Origin: Bog-756 sp963718405
Lineage (GTDB): Bacteria; Actinomycetota; Acidimicrobiia; Acidimicrobiales; RAAP-2
Reading direction: 5' to 3'
DNA length: 64,000 bases
Assembly (NCBI GenBank): GCA_963718405.1
Contig: CAVQYZ010000005.1
Span: forward strand, 434,001 to 498,000
The notes under the pieces are model-generated. The model saw only the letters and a list, made by a program, of their open reading frames with translations. It was not told where the DNA came from and did not search any database. Position 1 is the stretch's first letter; every line of letters starts with the position of its first letter. Of the stretch, positions 9,473-18,611 are shown in pieces. The position numbers and the translations under genes were made by a program.

Positions 9473-10240
9473 TCAGGAGTTGGCCGCGGTGACCGGTGTG
9501 GAGCTGGTCGAGGTGGTCGGAGGGCTGGTGGAGGTGGTGGTCGACGGCGTGGTGGTGGTCGACTTGGCCGGGGGGGCGGTGGTGGACGTGGTCGTCGTGG
9601 TCTTCGGCGTCGTGGTGGCCTTGCCCTTGGCCGCCTTGGCCTTGGCGGTGGCAGCGGCTTTGGCCTCGGCCGCCTTGGCCTCGGCGGCCTTCAGCCTGGA
9701 CCTGGCCTCCCGGGCGGCCTTCTTGCTGGCCGGGGTGGCCTTGGAGTGCCGGAGGGCCTCTACGGCCATGACCGCGGACTTGGCCTGGGTGGCTTCGGCC
9801 TTCTGGGTTTGGGCCACCACGGACGCGGGGGCCTTCTTTGTCACCAGCGCCTTGCGGGCCTCGACCCGGCGGATGTCCGTCTCCAGGCGGGTCACGCTCT
9901 TGGTGGAGCCGTCCGCTTTGGCCTGGGCCTCCCAGCCTTGGAGCTTGACCAACCGCTTCGAGTACCGGGCCTCGAGGCCGCCCTGGCCCCGCAGCCACTT
10001 GCGGGCCTGCCGGCAGTCGTAGCGGACTTCACGATCGAGGCGGACCCGTGCGGCCCGGCTCAGGGCGGTGGGCTTGGTGGCGGCGGGCTTGGTGGCGGTG
10101 GGCTTGGTGGCGGTGGGCTTGGTCGCCACCGCTCCAGCCGGGGCCGCCACGGCCAAGGTGGACAGAGCCACCATCCCCAGCGCCACGGCGGCGATCACCA
10201 CTGATCCGGTCACATGGCGAATTGGTTTCATGCTCGGCAT
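9473..10240 (-). CDS. Secreted Ala/Lys/Thr-rich coiled-coil protein, function unknown
   Basis: A 255-residue protein I do not recognise. It has a clear signal peptide (about residues 1-37, ending APAGAVA), then four ATKPT-type pentapeptides (39-58) and a charged helical region (about 60-140) with one conserved-looking Cys in RYDCRQARKWL. An Ala/Lys-rich helix follows, then a Thr/Ser/Pro tail typical of wall-associated or glycosylated linkers. The helical core resembles that of the neighbouring gene at 10382-10814 (C..A.K.L.....E......L.KL pattern), so the two look like tandem paralogues. GGAGG lies upstream of ATG codons at 10240 and 10231. Confidence 0.75.
   Translation of the reverse strand: MPSMKPIRHVTGSVVIAAVALGMVALSTLAVAAPAGAVATKPTATKPTATKPAATKPTALSRAARVRLDREVRYDCRQARKWLRGQGGLEARYSKRLVKLQGWEAQAKADGSTKSVTRLETDIRRVEARKALVTKKAPASVVAQTQKAEATQAKSAVMAVEALRHSKATPASKKAAREARSRLKAAEAKAAEAKAAATAKAKAAKGKATTTPKTTTTTSTTAPPAKSTTTTPSTTTSTSPPTTSTSSTPVTAANS
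10067..10126 (-). repeat. Four tandem 15-base repeats coding ATKPT
   Basis: Four consecutive 15-base units encode ATKPT, ATKPT, ATKPA and ATKPT directly after the predicted signal peptide cleavage region of the secreted protein at 9473-10240. The units are nearly identical in DNA, so copy number could vary between strains. Confidence 0.85.
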
Positions 10241-10381
10241 GGTTCGGAGGCCTCCTCGTGCGCGCGTCGCCCGTCTTTCCTACTGAACGGTCGGCGTCCG
10301 CTGTAGACAACTGTAGTGGTTGGACCTGACAGTTCACCATCGCCATCCGGCCTGACGGGCCCGGGGACGGACGGCAGCGGT

Positions 10382-10814
10382 TCAGGCATTCGCACCGCCT
10401 CGGACGGCGGGCGCCGACACATGGCACTTGGCCTCGATGGCGGCAGAAACCCTGGTCAGACGGGCCCCGAAGGTGGCGCTCTCCAAACGGGAGATCCGTC
10501 GTTCAAGACGACGGGCCCGGGCCGGATGTCCGTTCCGGGCCGCTTGGGCCTGGGCCGCGGTCAACTTCGGGAGCCCGGCGGCCACGTGGGCCTCGACCTT
10601 TCCGATGCGGGTCAGGACCTTGGTGGCCTCGGCGCAGTTGAACCGGCCCACATCGAAGTGCCGGAGGGACCGAGGGGACGGAAAGGGTGTGGGTAGTGGT
10701 CGTCGGGGCGACCGAAGGGGAGGCACTGGCCATGCCGGCCAGGCCCACGGCCAAGAGCCCGGCGGCCACTGCCCCGATGGCTACCGCCTTGAGGTGGGGG
10801 AACCTGGTGAACAT
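10382..10814 (-). CDS. Small secreted coiled-coil protein, paralogue of the 9473-10240 product (apparent frameshift)
   Basis: The N terminus has a signal peptide (MFTRFPHLKAVAIG, hydrophobic core, cleavage near MASASP) behind GGAGG with eight-base spacing. About 45 codons in, the coding pattern moves to the next frame, where RFNCAEATKVLTRIGKVEAH and an Arg-rich helical region (RARRLERRISRLES) follow, ending ISAIEAKCHV-like. One extra base within about 10661-10680 accounts for the switch. The helical core parallels that of the adjacent larger gene. Restored length is about 143 residues. Function unknown. Confidence 0.65.
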
Positions 10815-10934
10815 GCGAGCTACCTCCGGTCAGCCCGGCAGTACGGAGTACCGCCGGCCACTCCTTCAGTTATGCCCGGTAGGCATGTTCGATCGGTGAT
10901 GTCGATGTTAGGGAAGTGTGATGACCGCCAGCGG

Positions 10935-11768
10935 TCAGCGGGGCGACAGCTTGGCCGAGTTGCGCTCGAAGATGATCCGCAACCCGTGCAGGGTCAGCCA
11001 GGGCTCGACGTACTCGATCTCCTCGGAGTAGGGCGAGATGAGCTCGGACAGCCCTCCGGTGGCCACCACGGTGCACTCGCCCAGCACGGCGGCGAAGCGT
11101 CGGCACAGCCCGTCGACCTGGCCGGCGAACCCGTACAGGGCGCCGGACTGGATCGATTCCTTGGTGGACTTGCCGATCACACTCCTCGGCTCCACCAGTT
11201 CCACCCGGCCCAGGGCCGCGGCATTGGCGAACAGGGCGTCGAGGCTGATGGCCACCCCCGGGGTGATGGCTCCCCCCAGGTACTCGCCGGCCTCCGAGAT
11301 GGCGTCGAAGGTGGTGGCCGTGCCCAGATCGACCACCACGCACGGTCCCCCGAACAGGTCGTGGGCCCCGACGGCGTTGGCGATCCGGTCGGCGCCCACC
11401 TCCTTGGGATTGTCGTAGAGGATGGGCATTCCGCTCTTGACCCCGGGTTCCAGCACCACCGAGGGGACGTCGAACCAACGGTTGACCATCTGGCGCAGAT
11501 TGGCCGTCACCAGCGGGACCGACGAGGTCACGGCGATACCCGACACGGCGTCGTCGATGTCCAGTCCGTCCAGGTCGAGCAGTTGGGTCAGCAGCAGGGC
11601 GTGCTCGTCCGAGGTGCGCTCGGCCACCGTGGACAGCCGCCAGTGGTGGGCCAGCCCCGTGGGCTCGTTCCCGTCGCGGGGCCCGGTGGCCCCGATGGGT
11701 GCGCTCAGGTCGTCGGCGAACAGCCCGACCACGGTTTCGGTGTTTCCCACGTCAATGGCGAGGAGCAT
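10935..11768 (-). CDS. coaX: Type III pantothenate kinase
   Basis: Phosphorylates pantothenate in the first step of CoA synthesis, without feedback inhibition by CoA. The 277-residue protein begins LLAIDVGNTETVVGLF (phosphate-1 motif DxGNT) and carries GADRIANAVGA and VVDLGTATTFD (the second acidic motif). GGAITPGV and VVATGGLSELI complete the ASKHA fold. The ATG lies two bases after the nadC stop. It is the last gene of the cofactor operon, with panC upstream supplying pantothenate. Confidence 0.95.
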   Translation of the reverse strand: MLLAIDVGNTETVVGLFADDLSAPIGATGPRDGNEPTGLAHHWRLSTVAERTSDEHALLLTQLLDLDGLDIDDAVSGIAVTSSVPLVTANLRQMVNRWFDVPSVVLEPGVKSGMPILYDNPKEVGADRIANAVGAHDLFGGPCVVVDLGTATTFDAISEAGEYLGGAITPGVAISLDALFANAAALGRVELVEPRSVIGKSTKESIQSGALYGFAGQVDGLCRRFAAVLGECTVVATGGLSELISPYSEEIEYVEPWLTLHGLRIIFERNSAKLSPR

Positions 11769-11770
11769 GG

Positions 11771-12685
11771 TCAGCCTTTCCTGCCCGCATCGGCGGGCAG
11801 ATCGAATCCGAGGTCGAGTACCGGAGCCGAGTGGGTGAGCGCCCCCACCGAGATGAGATCGGCACCGGCCGCGGCCATCTTGGGGGCCACGTCGAGGTCC
11901 ATCCGGCCCGACACCTCCACCAGGGCCCCGCTGCCCGCCGCCCGTACCCGGGCCACGCACTCGGACACCTGCCCGGGGCCCATGTTGTCCAGCATGACCA
12001 CGGTGGCCCCGGCGGCAACGGCCTCGTCCACCTGGTCCGTCCGGTCGCACTCCACCTCGACCATCCGGCCCGGCCACAGCCGTCGGGCCCGGGCCACGGC
12101 GTCGGCGATGGAAACCCCGCCCAGGTGGTTGTCCTTGACCAGCACGGCCTCGGAGAGGCTGCCCCGGTGGTTGTGCCCCCCGCCGGCCCGCACCGCGGCC
12201 TTCTCCAACGCACGGAGGCCCGGGGTGGTCTTGCGGGTGTCGATGACCCGGGTGGCCGGGTTGGCCTGGTGCACGGCGATCACGAACCGACGGGTCAGGG
12301 ACGCCACCCCCGAGAGGTGGCCGAGGAAGTTCAGGGCGGTGCGCTCGCCGGTCAGGATGGACCGGAGGGGACCACGGACCTGGGCCACCAGGTCGCCGGG
12401 CGCCACCTCGGCGCCGTCGGCCCGGGCCCACTCGACGATCACCGCCGGGTCGAGCTGGCGGAAGGTCTCGACCACGCAGGCCCGGCCGGCGATGATCCCG
12501 TGGGCACGGCTGACGATGGCCACCGAGGCCACGGCCGACGCCGGGACCAGCGCCGCCGTCAGGTCCCCCAGGGGCAGCAGGTCCTCGGCCAGGGCCCGGG
12601 ACACCGCCTCGACCACGGCGGTGTGGGGCGGCTCGACCGGGACGGCGGGGTCGTCCCCGCTGACCGCTGTGGGTGGCCCGGTCAA
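11771..12685 (-). CDS. nadC: Nicotinate-nucleotide pyrophosphorylase (quinolinate phosphoribosyltransferase)
   Basis: Converts quinolinate and PRPP to nicotinate mononucleotide with CO2 release. The 304-residue protein shows the family helix ALAEDLLPLGDLTA, the RTALNFLGHLSGVAS motif (about 120-135), TRKTTPGLRALEKAAVRAGGG (Arg/Lys substrate contacts), KDNHL, and the GADLISVGALTHSAP phosphate loop. The start overlaps the nadB stop by four bases. nadA is not in the window. Confidence 0.95.
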   Translation of the reverse strand: MTGPPTAVSGDDPAVPVEPPHTAVVEAVSRALAEDLLPLGDLTAALVPASAVASVAIVSRAHGIIAGRACVVETFRQLDPAVIVEWARADGAEVAPGDLVAQVRGPLRSILTGERTALNFLGHLSGVASLTRRFVIAVHQANPATRVIDTRKTTPGLRALEKAAVRAGGGHNHRGSLSEAVLVKDNHLGGVSIADAVARARRLWPGRMVEVECDRTDQVDEAVAAGATVVMLDNMGPGQVSECVARVRAAGSGALVEVSGRMDLDVAPKMAAAGADLISVGALTHSAPVLDLGFDLPADAGRKG

Positions 12686-14409
12686 CGGCCGGGCGATTCG
12701 GGGTCGGAGCCGGGCCGCCGGCCGGTGCCCGGCGGCCTCGGCACCGGCAGGAGGACCACACCCTCACCGGAGCGCACGATCCGGCCGCGCCACCGGTCGA
12801 CGGCTTCGGGAATGTCGCTGCGGGCATGGGCCCCGCGGGTCTCCCGTCGCAGGGTGGCCGAGGTCAGCACACCGGCCGCCACCGTGACCAGGTTGACCAA
12901 CTCCCCCTGGGCCCGCTCCCCGGGCGTCCGGTCCGCCACCTCACCGGCGATATCGCCGACCGAGGTGGCGGCGGCGGCCAGTGACTCGGCGCTCCGTACC
13001 ACCCCGGCGCCGGTCATCATGGTCCGTTGCACCTGGTCCCGGGTCTTGACCAGGTCGGGCCAGGGCGTGCTTTCGTCAGCCCCGGATGGGGATGGAGCCT
13101 GTATCGCCGGCGGGCCGGCGGGATCCTCCAGCACCTGGGTGGGCCCGAGAAGGTAGGCGCCCATGGCCCCGGTGGGCGAGGGGCCCTCCTCGCCGGCCAC
13201 GATGGCCTCGGCCAGCCGGGCCCCGAACACCATTCCCTCCAACAAGGAGTTGGACGCCAGGCGATTGGCTCCGTGCACCCCGGTGCAGGCCACCTCGCCG
13301 GCGGCCCACAGGCCGGGAAGGGCGGTAGCCCCGGACAGGTCGGTCAGCACCCCGCCCGACAGGTAGTGGGCGGCCGGGGCGATGGGCAGCCAGTCGCGGG
13401 CGGGGTCCAGCCCGATGGCGGTGAGTGAGGCGTTGATGGTGGGGAACCGGGACCCGAAGTCGCTCAGGCCGGTAGCGTCGAGCCACAGGTTCTCGACCCC
13501 CTGGAGACGCATGCGGTCGGCCATGGCCCGGCTGACCACGTCCCGCGGGGCCAACTCGTCGACGAACCGCTCCCCTTGGGCGTCGCGCAGCAGGGCACCG
13601 TGTCCGCGGAGGGCCTCGGAGAGCAGAGGGCGGGGCATGGCCGGGTGGTGCAAGGCCGTCGGATGGAACTGCATGAACTCCACGTCGGCCACCGGAACCC
13701 CGGCCCGCAGGGCCATGGCCAGGCCGTCGGCGGTGGCCTCGGCCGGATTGGTGGTCACGGCGAACAGTTGGCCGGCCCCTCCGGTGGCCAGCACGGTGTG
13801 GGTGGCCCGGACCTCCACCAGCTGTCCATCGGCGGCGAGGGCCAGCACCCCGCGGCACCGGCCCCCCTCCACCAGCAGGTCGAGGGCGAACCACTCCTCG
13901 AGCACGGCGGCGGCGGTGGCCCGGGTGGCGTCGACCAGGGCCCGCTCGACCTCGGCCCCGGTGGCCGCACCCCCGGCGTGAACCACCCGGGCGGTGGAGT
14001 GGCCGCCCTCCCGGGCCAGGTCCAGGGCGCCGCCGGGCTGCCGGTCGAAGACCGCTCCCATGGCGATCAGCTCGTGGACCCGGGAGGGGCCCTCGTCCAC
14101 CAGGACCCGCACGGCGTCGGTGTCGCACAGGCCGGCCCCGGCGGCCAGGGTGTCAGCCAGATGGAGGTCGGTGGAGTCCTCGTCGCCGCCGAGGACCGCG
14201 GCCACTCCCCCCTGGGCCCATCGGGTGGCCGACTGGTAGAGCTCGGCTTTGGTCAGGACGCCGACCCGCAGCCCGGTGAACGCTGCTCCCCCGCGGCCCC
14301 CCAGCGAAGGCAGGGGCGCGGCCAGGCGGACCGCGGCCGACAGGCCGGCCACGCCACTGCCCAGCACCAGGACGTCAAGAGGCCCGGTGACCGCCTCCGG
14401 GCCGGTCAT
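12682..14409 (-). CDS. nadB: L-aspartate oxidase
   Basis: A flavoprotein oxidising L-aspartate to iminoaspartate for NAD synthesis. The 575-residue protein has the N-terminal FAD motif VLGSGVAGLSAAVRLA, ARGGVA-like WAQGGVAAVLGGDEDS, the RVVHAGGAATGAEVER segment, active-site-region FMQFHPTALHHP, a substrate loop SEALRGHGALLRD, and a C-terminal helical domain. It ends in a short Pro/Arg-rich tail. It sits between panC (10-base gap) and nadC (4-base overlap). Confidence 0.95.
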   Translation of the reverse strand: MTGPEAVTGPLDVLVLGSGVAGLSAAVRLAAPLPSLGGRGGAAFTGLRVGVLTKAELYQSATRWAQGGVAAVLGGDEDSTDLHLADTLAAGAGLCDTDAVRVLVDEGPSRVHELIAMGAVFDRQPGGALDLAREGGHSTARVVHAGGAATGAEVERALVDATRATAAAVLEEWFALDLLVEGGRCRGVLALAADGQLVEVRATHTVLATGGAGQLFAVTTNPAEATADGLAMALRAGVPVADVEFMQFHPTALHHPAMPRPLLSEALRGHGALLRDAQGERFVDELAPRDVVSRAMADRMRLQGVENLWLDATGLSDFGSRFPTINASLTAIGLDPARDWLPIAPAAHYLSGGVLTDLSGATALPGLWAAGEVACTGVHGANRLASNSLLEGMVFGARLAEAIVAGEEGPSPTGAMGAYLLGPTQVLEDPAGPPAIQAPSPSGADESTPWPDLVKTRDQVQRTMMTGAGVVRSAESLAAAATSVGDIAGEVADRTPGERAQGELVNLVTVAAGVLTSATLRRETRGAHARSDIPEAVDRWRGRIVRSGEGVVLLPVPRPPGTGRRPGSDPESPGR

Positions 14410-14419
14410 GCGGGCACCC

Positions 14420-15402
14420 TCAGACGCTCAGGTGGAGGACGGGGAGTGCGGGGGCCCCGGCCCGGGGGTCGAGATTGTCGATCAGTCGCACCCCGCCGAG
14501 GGTGGCCGCCACGATCAGGCGGAGAGGCCGGACGGTGTCACAGGATGCCGCCGGCTCGAGGTCGTCGGCGTAGACCACGGCGGCGTAGTCCACCAGCCAC
14601 CTCGGACTGGACGGCCAGGATCCGGGCCATCTCGGCCTCCACCGTGGCCACCCGGTCCTCGCCGCCGGCCACCAGGGTGGCCCCGGACATCAGGGCCCGG
14701 GACAGGGCCAGAGCGGCCCGCCGTTGTTCGGCCGACAGGCGGACGTTGCGGCTGGACAGGGCCAGCCCGTCGGGGTCGCGGACGGTCTGGCACCCGATGA
14801 CCTCGGTGGGTAGGCCGTGGTCGGCGGACCACCCTCCGGACCAGGGCCAGCTGCTGGAAGTCCTTCTCGCCGAAGTAGGCCCGGCACGGGCCGGCCGCCG
14901 CCAGCAGCTTGACCACCACGGTGGCCACCCCGTCGAAGTGGCCGGGACGTGAGGCCCCCTCCCAGCGGGTGGCCAGCCTCGGTTCCGCCGCCACGCCCGG
15001 CTCTGCGCCGGGGCCGTCCGGGTACATCTCCGCCACCGACGGGGCGAAGACCACGTGGCCGCCGGCCGCCGCCACCACCTCCAGGTCCGCCTCCAGGGTC
15101 CGGGGGTAGTGGGCCAGATCGGCCGGATCGCCGAACTGGGTGGGGTTCACGAAGATGGACACCGCCACCACGTCGCACTCCTGGGCGGCCCGCTCGATCA
15201 GCGACCGGTGGCCGGCGTGGAGAGCGCCCATGGTGGGCACCACGCCCACCGATCGGCCCGAGCTGCGCACCTGGTCCAGCCATTCGGAGTACCCGGCCAC
15301 GCTCCCGATGACCGCCACGCCGCTGGCCGTGCCGGTGGCGCCGGGGAGAGTGCCGGTGGGCACGAGCACCGCCGACGGGGCCTCGGCCACGACCGTGCTC
15401 AC
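14420..15402 (-). CDS. panC: Pantothenate synthetase (two apparent frameshifts)
   Basis: Ligates pantoate and beta-alanine via pantoyl-AMP. The N-terminal half shows VPTMGALHAGHRSLI (first nucleotide-binding motif) and SIFVNPTQF, then FGEKDFQQLALVRR (KMSKS-equivalent region). After that the frame breaks at about 14826, where removing one base gives ADHGLPTEVIGC and the SSRNVRLSAEQR motif. It breaks again at about 14597, where removing one base gives LVDYAAVVYADDLEP and a normal C-terminal end at 14420. Restored length is about 326 residues with a ~40-residue N-terminal extension. The start is a GTG overlapping the upstream stop by four bases. Confidence 0.88.
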
Positions 15403-16231
15403 GCCACCTGCTCCGAAGCCAGGTCCGCGGGGGCGGGAGCCGGAGCCTGGCCGGGACCGGCCGCACCGGGTCCAGCCGTGGCGCCCTCACCGACCGGGTC
15501 GACCTCGAGGGACAGCCTCCGGGCCAGTCCCACCATGGCGTCGTAGCCGGCCAACTCGGTCCGGGGCCCGGCCAGGGTCGACAGGGCCCGCCGGTGCCGC
15601 TCCACCGTCTCCCAGTCCCCACGCGACGCCGGACCGGTCAGGGCCTGTCGGGGCCCGAGCTCCAGAGCGTCATCGATGGCGGCATGGATAAGGCCGGAGA
15701 AGGCCTCGAGCGGGAGTCCGATCGAGGCAGCCACCCGTTCGACCTGGCCGATGAGGGCCACGGCGTGGTTGGCGGCGATGGAGGCCGCGGCGTGGTAGGT
15801 GGTGCGCTGCCGGTCTTCGACGGCCATGGCCCGCCCGCCCAGTGAGGCCACCACGGCCGCGGCCATGGGATCACCGGCCACGGCGAAGGTGACCCCGGAC
15901 CTCAGGCGCTCGACACCGACGGCCACGGTGGGCAGGGGCACCAGGGGGTGGACCGACCCCCGCCGCGGATGGTTCCCGAGGGCCTCGAGCCCCAACGATC
16001 CCGAAAGGTGGATGACCACGGTGGACGGCACCGGCTCGACGGCCTCGGCCACCGCCCGGCACCTGGTCGTCGGGCGTGGCGATCACCAACAGGTCGACCC
16101 CGGCGGCGGCGTGGGCCACCGGTCGATCCCCGCCCGAGCGCGCCCCTCGATTCGAAGTCCCCGGCGGCGTCCAGCGCCGCCATCAGTGAGAGGCCGGCCC
16201 GGCCCGGCCCGATAACACGGAATGTGGTCAC
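15399..16231 (-). CDS. DUF2520 / Rossmann-like oxidoreductase of the pantothenate cluster (two apparent frameshifts)
   Basis: The N terminus has a nucleotide-binding loop VIGPGRAGLSL. The middle has LLVIATPDDQV and VVIHLSGSLGLEAL, and a DUF2520-type helical C-terminal half carries YHAAASIAANHAVAL. These parts lie in three frames: removing one base in a GGGG run at about 16128-16131 and one in a GGG run at about 16055-16057 joins them into about 276 residues. The start is GTG at 16231 behind AAAGGGG. The family resembles NADP-dependent ketopantoate/pyrroline reductases and is usually next to panC, so a role in pantoate formation has been proposed; here that is inference. The C terminus is a Pro/Ala-rich tail. 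Confidence 0.8.
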
Positions 16232-16298
16232 GAGACCCCTTTCGACGTTCCGGCCCCGGTCGGGTGCCGTTCGCATCAGGAAATCTGGGTGCTGCGCT

Positions 16299-16799
16299 TC
16301 ACAGTGTACCCACGACCGCCACCTCGCCACCAGCGCCGGCCAGCGCCACCTCGTCGGCCAGGTCGGGGGCCAGCTCGGCCAGCGGCACCAGGACGAATCG
16401 CCGCTCCCGCCAGCGCGGGTGGGGCACGGTGAGCTCGGGATCGTCGAGGACCACCCCGTCGATCCAGAGCACGTCGGCATCGAGGGTGCGCGGGCCCCAT
16501 CGGGCGGCCCGCACCCGCCCGGCCGCGGCCTCCAGCCGGCGGCACTCCTCGAGCAGGCGGTAGGGGTCGGCCTCGGGGGCCAGGGCCAGTTCCACCACCA
16601 CGTTGAGGTAGGGGTCCTGTCCGTCCGGACCGCCCATGGGCGAGGTCTCGTACACCCGGGACACCGCGGTGACCGGGGCCCGGGTGCCGGCCCGCAGCTG
16701 GTCCACGGCCCGACGCAGGTGGCCCCACCGGTCGCCGAGGTTGGATCCCAATCCCAAGAAGCCCCGGACGCTCGGTAGGTCGGTGGTCGGCGCGCTCAC
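16299..16799 (-). CDS. folK: 2-amino-4-hydroxy-6-hydroxymethyldihydropteridine pyrophosphokinase
   Basis: Transfers pyrophosphate from ATP to 6-hydroxymethyl-7,8-dihydropterin. The 166-residue protein begins FLGLGSNLGDR, has the pterin loop ETSPMGGPDGQDPYLN, and the HPPK signature RWGPRTLDADVLWID (about 110-124). HPRWRERRFVLVPLAEL follows. The GTG start overlaps the presumed folB stop (GTGA). The 67-base gap to the next gene downstream is the longest within this part of the operon. Confidence 0.95.
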   Translation of the reverse strand: MSAPTTDLPSVRGFLGLGSNLGDRWGHLRRAVDQLRAGTRAPVTAVSRVYETSPMGGPDGQDPYLNVVVELALAPEADPYRLLEECRRLEAAAGRVRAARWGPRTLDADVLWIDGVVLDDPELTVPHPRWRERRFVLVPLAELAPDLADEVALAGAGGEVAVVGTL

Positions 16800-17208
16800 C
16801 GTGCCGGGTGATCCGGACCCCGACCGAGGAGATGTCCACGGCCAACGGTGCCTGGAGCTTGCGGAGGTTCACGGTGACCGCGGCGATGCGGGGATCGGAC
16901 GACAGGGCGGCATCGGCCACCGCACCGGCCAGGGCCTCGAGCAGGCGGTAGGAGGGGGACCCGGCAATGATTCCGGCGGCGATGCCGGCGATGCTCCCGT
17001 AGTCCACGGTGTCCGCCAGCCGGTCGCTCCGGCCGGCGGGGGCCAGGTCCACATCCAGGTCGATGTCCACCTCGAACGGCTGGGCCCGGGTCTGCTCCTC
17101 GGGCAGGACCCCGTGGGTGCCCACCACCCGGAGGCCCCGGAGCTGGATCTGATCGACCCCTCGACTGGTGACGGCGGCCGCCATCGAAGGTCCCGGCAGG
17201 GCGGTCAC
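16796..17208 (-). CDS. folB: Dihydroneopterin aldolase (probable frameshift near the 3' end)
   Basis: Cleaves 7,8-dihydroneopterin to 6-hydroxymethyldihydropterin and glycolaldehyde. Clear family features: IQLRGLRVVGTHGVLPEEQ (catalytic region), DIDLDVDLAPAG, DTVDYGSIAG, LLEALAGAVAD with the catalytic-loop Glu, and a C-terminal NLRKLQAPLAVDISSVGVRI where Lys of the KxQAP motif is conserved. As read, the frame misses a stop and runs on through folK as nonsense. A single missing base near 16800-16815 would bring in the TGA at 16796 that overlaps the folK GTG, giving about 137 residues. The start is GTG, overlapping the previous stop by four bases. Confidence 0.88.
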
Positions 17209-17749
17209 CCGTCGGCGGGTGGGCTGTCGCCGGCTCCGGGGTGGAGTGCGGCGGGCGCCAGCTCACCGGCAAAGGCCACCAGCTCGCGGCCGCTCGGGCC
17301 CATGGGGTGGCCGGTCATGTGCTCGAGGACGGTGATGGCCTGCGGGCCGCTGGGCAGGCGCTCCGACCACAGCAGGTAGCCGGCCACCGCCCCGGTCACC
17401 CGGTCGCCCAGCTCGTCCTGGTGGATGAGGATGCGCTCGCCCCCGAGGAGGTAGCCGTGTATCTCGCGGTAGGCGTCGGACAGCACGGCGCGGGCATCAC
17501 CGGAGGCCGGCAGGGGAAAGTGCACGCTGGCCATGGCGCGCTCCTCATAGGCCTGCAGGTTGTAGGACGACGGGAGGAGCGAGATGACCCGGGTGAACCC
17601 CTGGACCTGGAGCCAGATGATCTCCTCCTGGCGCCGCACCTTGCGGTGGTTGGGAGCGAAGCCGCCGGGCGCTCGCTCATGGCCAGACGGTCCTTGATGA
17701 CCCAGGTGAAGTTGCGGGGCGGGATGCCGGCGGCCCACTTGCCCTTCAC
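17205..17749 (-). CDS. Dual-specificity-phosphatase-like protein lacking the catalytic Cys (apparent frameshift)
   Basis: The restored product has 181 residues: a basic N-terminal part (FTWVIKDRLAMSERPGG, then RKVRRQEEIIWL), a strand-helix unit GFTRVISLLPSS-NLQAYEE, and ERILIHQDELGDRVTGAVAGYL. The last segment has the exact HCx5R spacing of the protein-tyrosine-phosphatase loop (His110 to Arg117), but the nucleophile position 111 is Gln. This suggests a pseudo-enzyme or binding protein. One missing G near 17665 (CCGGC instead of CCGGGC) separates the first ~28 codons from the rest. GTG start and stop overlap folP and folB by four bases each, so it is embedded in the folate operon. The fold assignment is inference from motifs. 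Confidence 0.6.
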
Positions 17750-18549
17750 GACCCCACCCTTCCCACCAGGACGGCCGCCTGGACCGAGGGTGACACGTCG
17801 TGGACCCGGACCATCCCGGCACCCTGGGCCATGGCCCAGGTGGCCGTGGCCAGCGAGCCCGGCAGTCGATCGCCAGGCGGGGGTGGTGTCCCGCCATCGG
17901 CGCCGGCCAGCGTGCCGAGAAAGCTCTTGCGACTGGTCCCCACCATGACCGGATAGCCCGTGGCCACCAGCTGGTCCAGGGAGCCGAGCAGGGCCAGATT
18001 GTGATCGGCGGTCTTGCCGAAGCCGATGCCGGGGTCGATCCACACCTCGTCCACGCCGGCTTCCTTGGCCCGGGCCGCCCGATCGACCAGGAAGGCGGCG
18101 ACCTCGGCCACCACGTCGTCGTAGCGGGGATCCTGCTGCATGGTGGTCGGGGTCCCCTGCCGGTGCATGGCCACCCAGCCGACCTGACGGCGGGCGGCCA
18201 CGGGCCACAGAGAGGCCGAGACATCGTTGATCAGTGACGCCCCCGCCTCGGCCGCGGCCTCGGCCACGGCCCCCTTGGTGGTGTCGACGGACACCCGGAC
18301 CTGGCCGGCCAGCGCCTCGACCACCGGGATCACCCGCCGCAACTCCTCGTCGAGGGCCACGGGAGCGGCCCCGGGCCGGGTGGACTCCCCGCCCACGTCG
18401 ACGATGTCGGCGCCCTCGTCGATCATCTGGCGACCTCGGGTGATGGCCTGCTCCTGCTGGAACCAGCGTCCGCCGTCGGAGAAGGAGTCGGGCGTGACAT
18501 TGAGGATGGCCATCACCAAAGGACGGTCCTCGAGGGTCGAGCTGGGCAT
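17746..18549 (-). CDS. folP: Dihydropteroate synthase
   Basis: Joins hydroxymethyldihydropterin pyrophosphate to p-aminobenzoate, the step blocked by sulfonamides. The 267-residue TIM barrel shows ILNVTPDSFSDGG (about 15-27), DIVDVGGESTRPGA, SVDTTKGAVA, LINDVSA, DPGIGFGKTADHN and VGTSRKSFLG, all typical. It is followed by the phosphatase-like gene with a GTGA overlap and preceded by folE with a gap of about 60 bases. Confidence 0.96.
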   Translation of the reverse strand: MPSSTLEDRPLVMAILNVTPDSFSDGGRWFQQEQAITRGRQMIDEGADIVDVGGESTRPGAAPVALDEELRRVIPVVEALAGQVRVSVDTTKGAVAEAAAEAGASLINDVSASLWPVAARRQVGWVAMHRQGTPTTMQQDPRYDDVVAEVAAFLVDRAARAKEAGVDEVWIDPGIGFGKTADHNLALLGSLDQLVATGYPVMVGTSRKSFLGTLAGADGGTPPPPGDRLPGSLATATWAMAQGAGMVRVHDVSPSVQAAVLVGRVGS

Positions 18550-18611
18550 GACGACACAGAGTAAACCAGGCTGCCGGGCCCCGCGGCCGGGCCGGTGGGC
18601 CCGGAGGGACT

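Noticed and set aside
10935..12827. A 630-codon minus-strand frame beginning far upstream of coaX
   Set aside because: Its first half is an out-of-frame reading of nadC and nadB; the real coaX starts at 11768 right after the nadC stop.
16276..17208. A 310-residue folB extending through folK
   Set aside because: Residues beyond the normal FolB end are a shifted reading of folK; a missing base near the folB end is more likely than a fusion.
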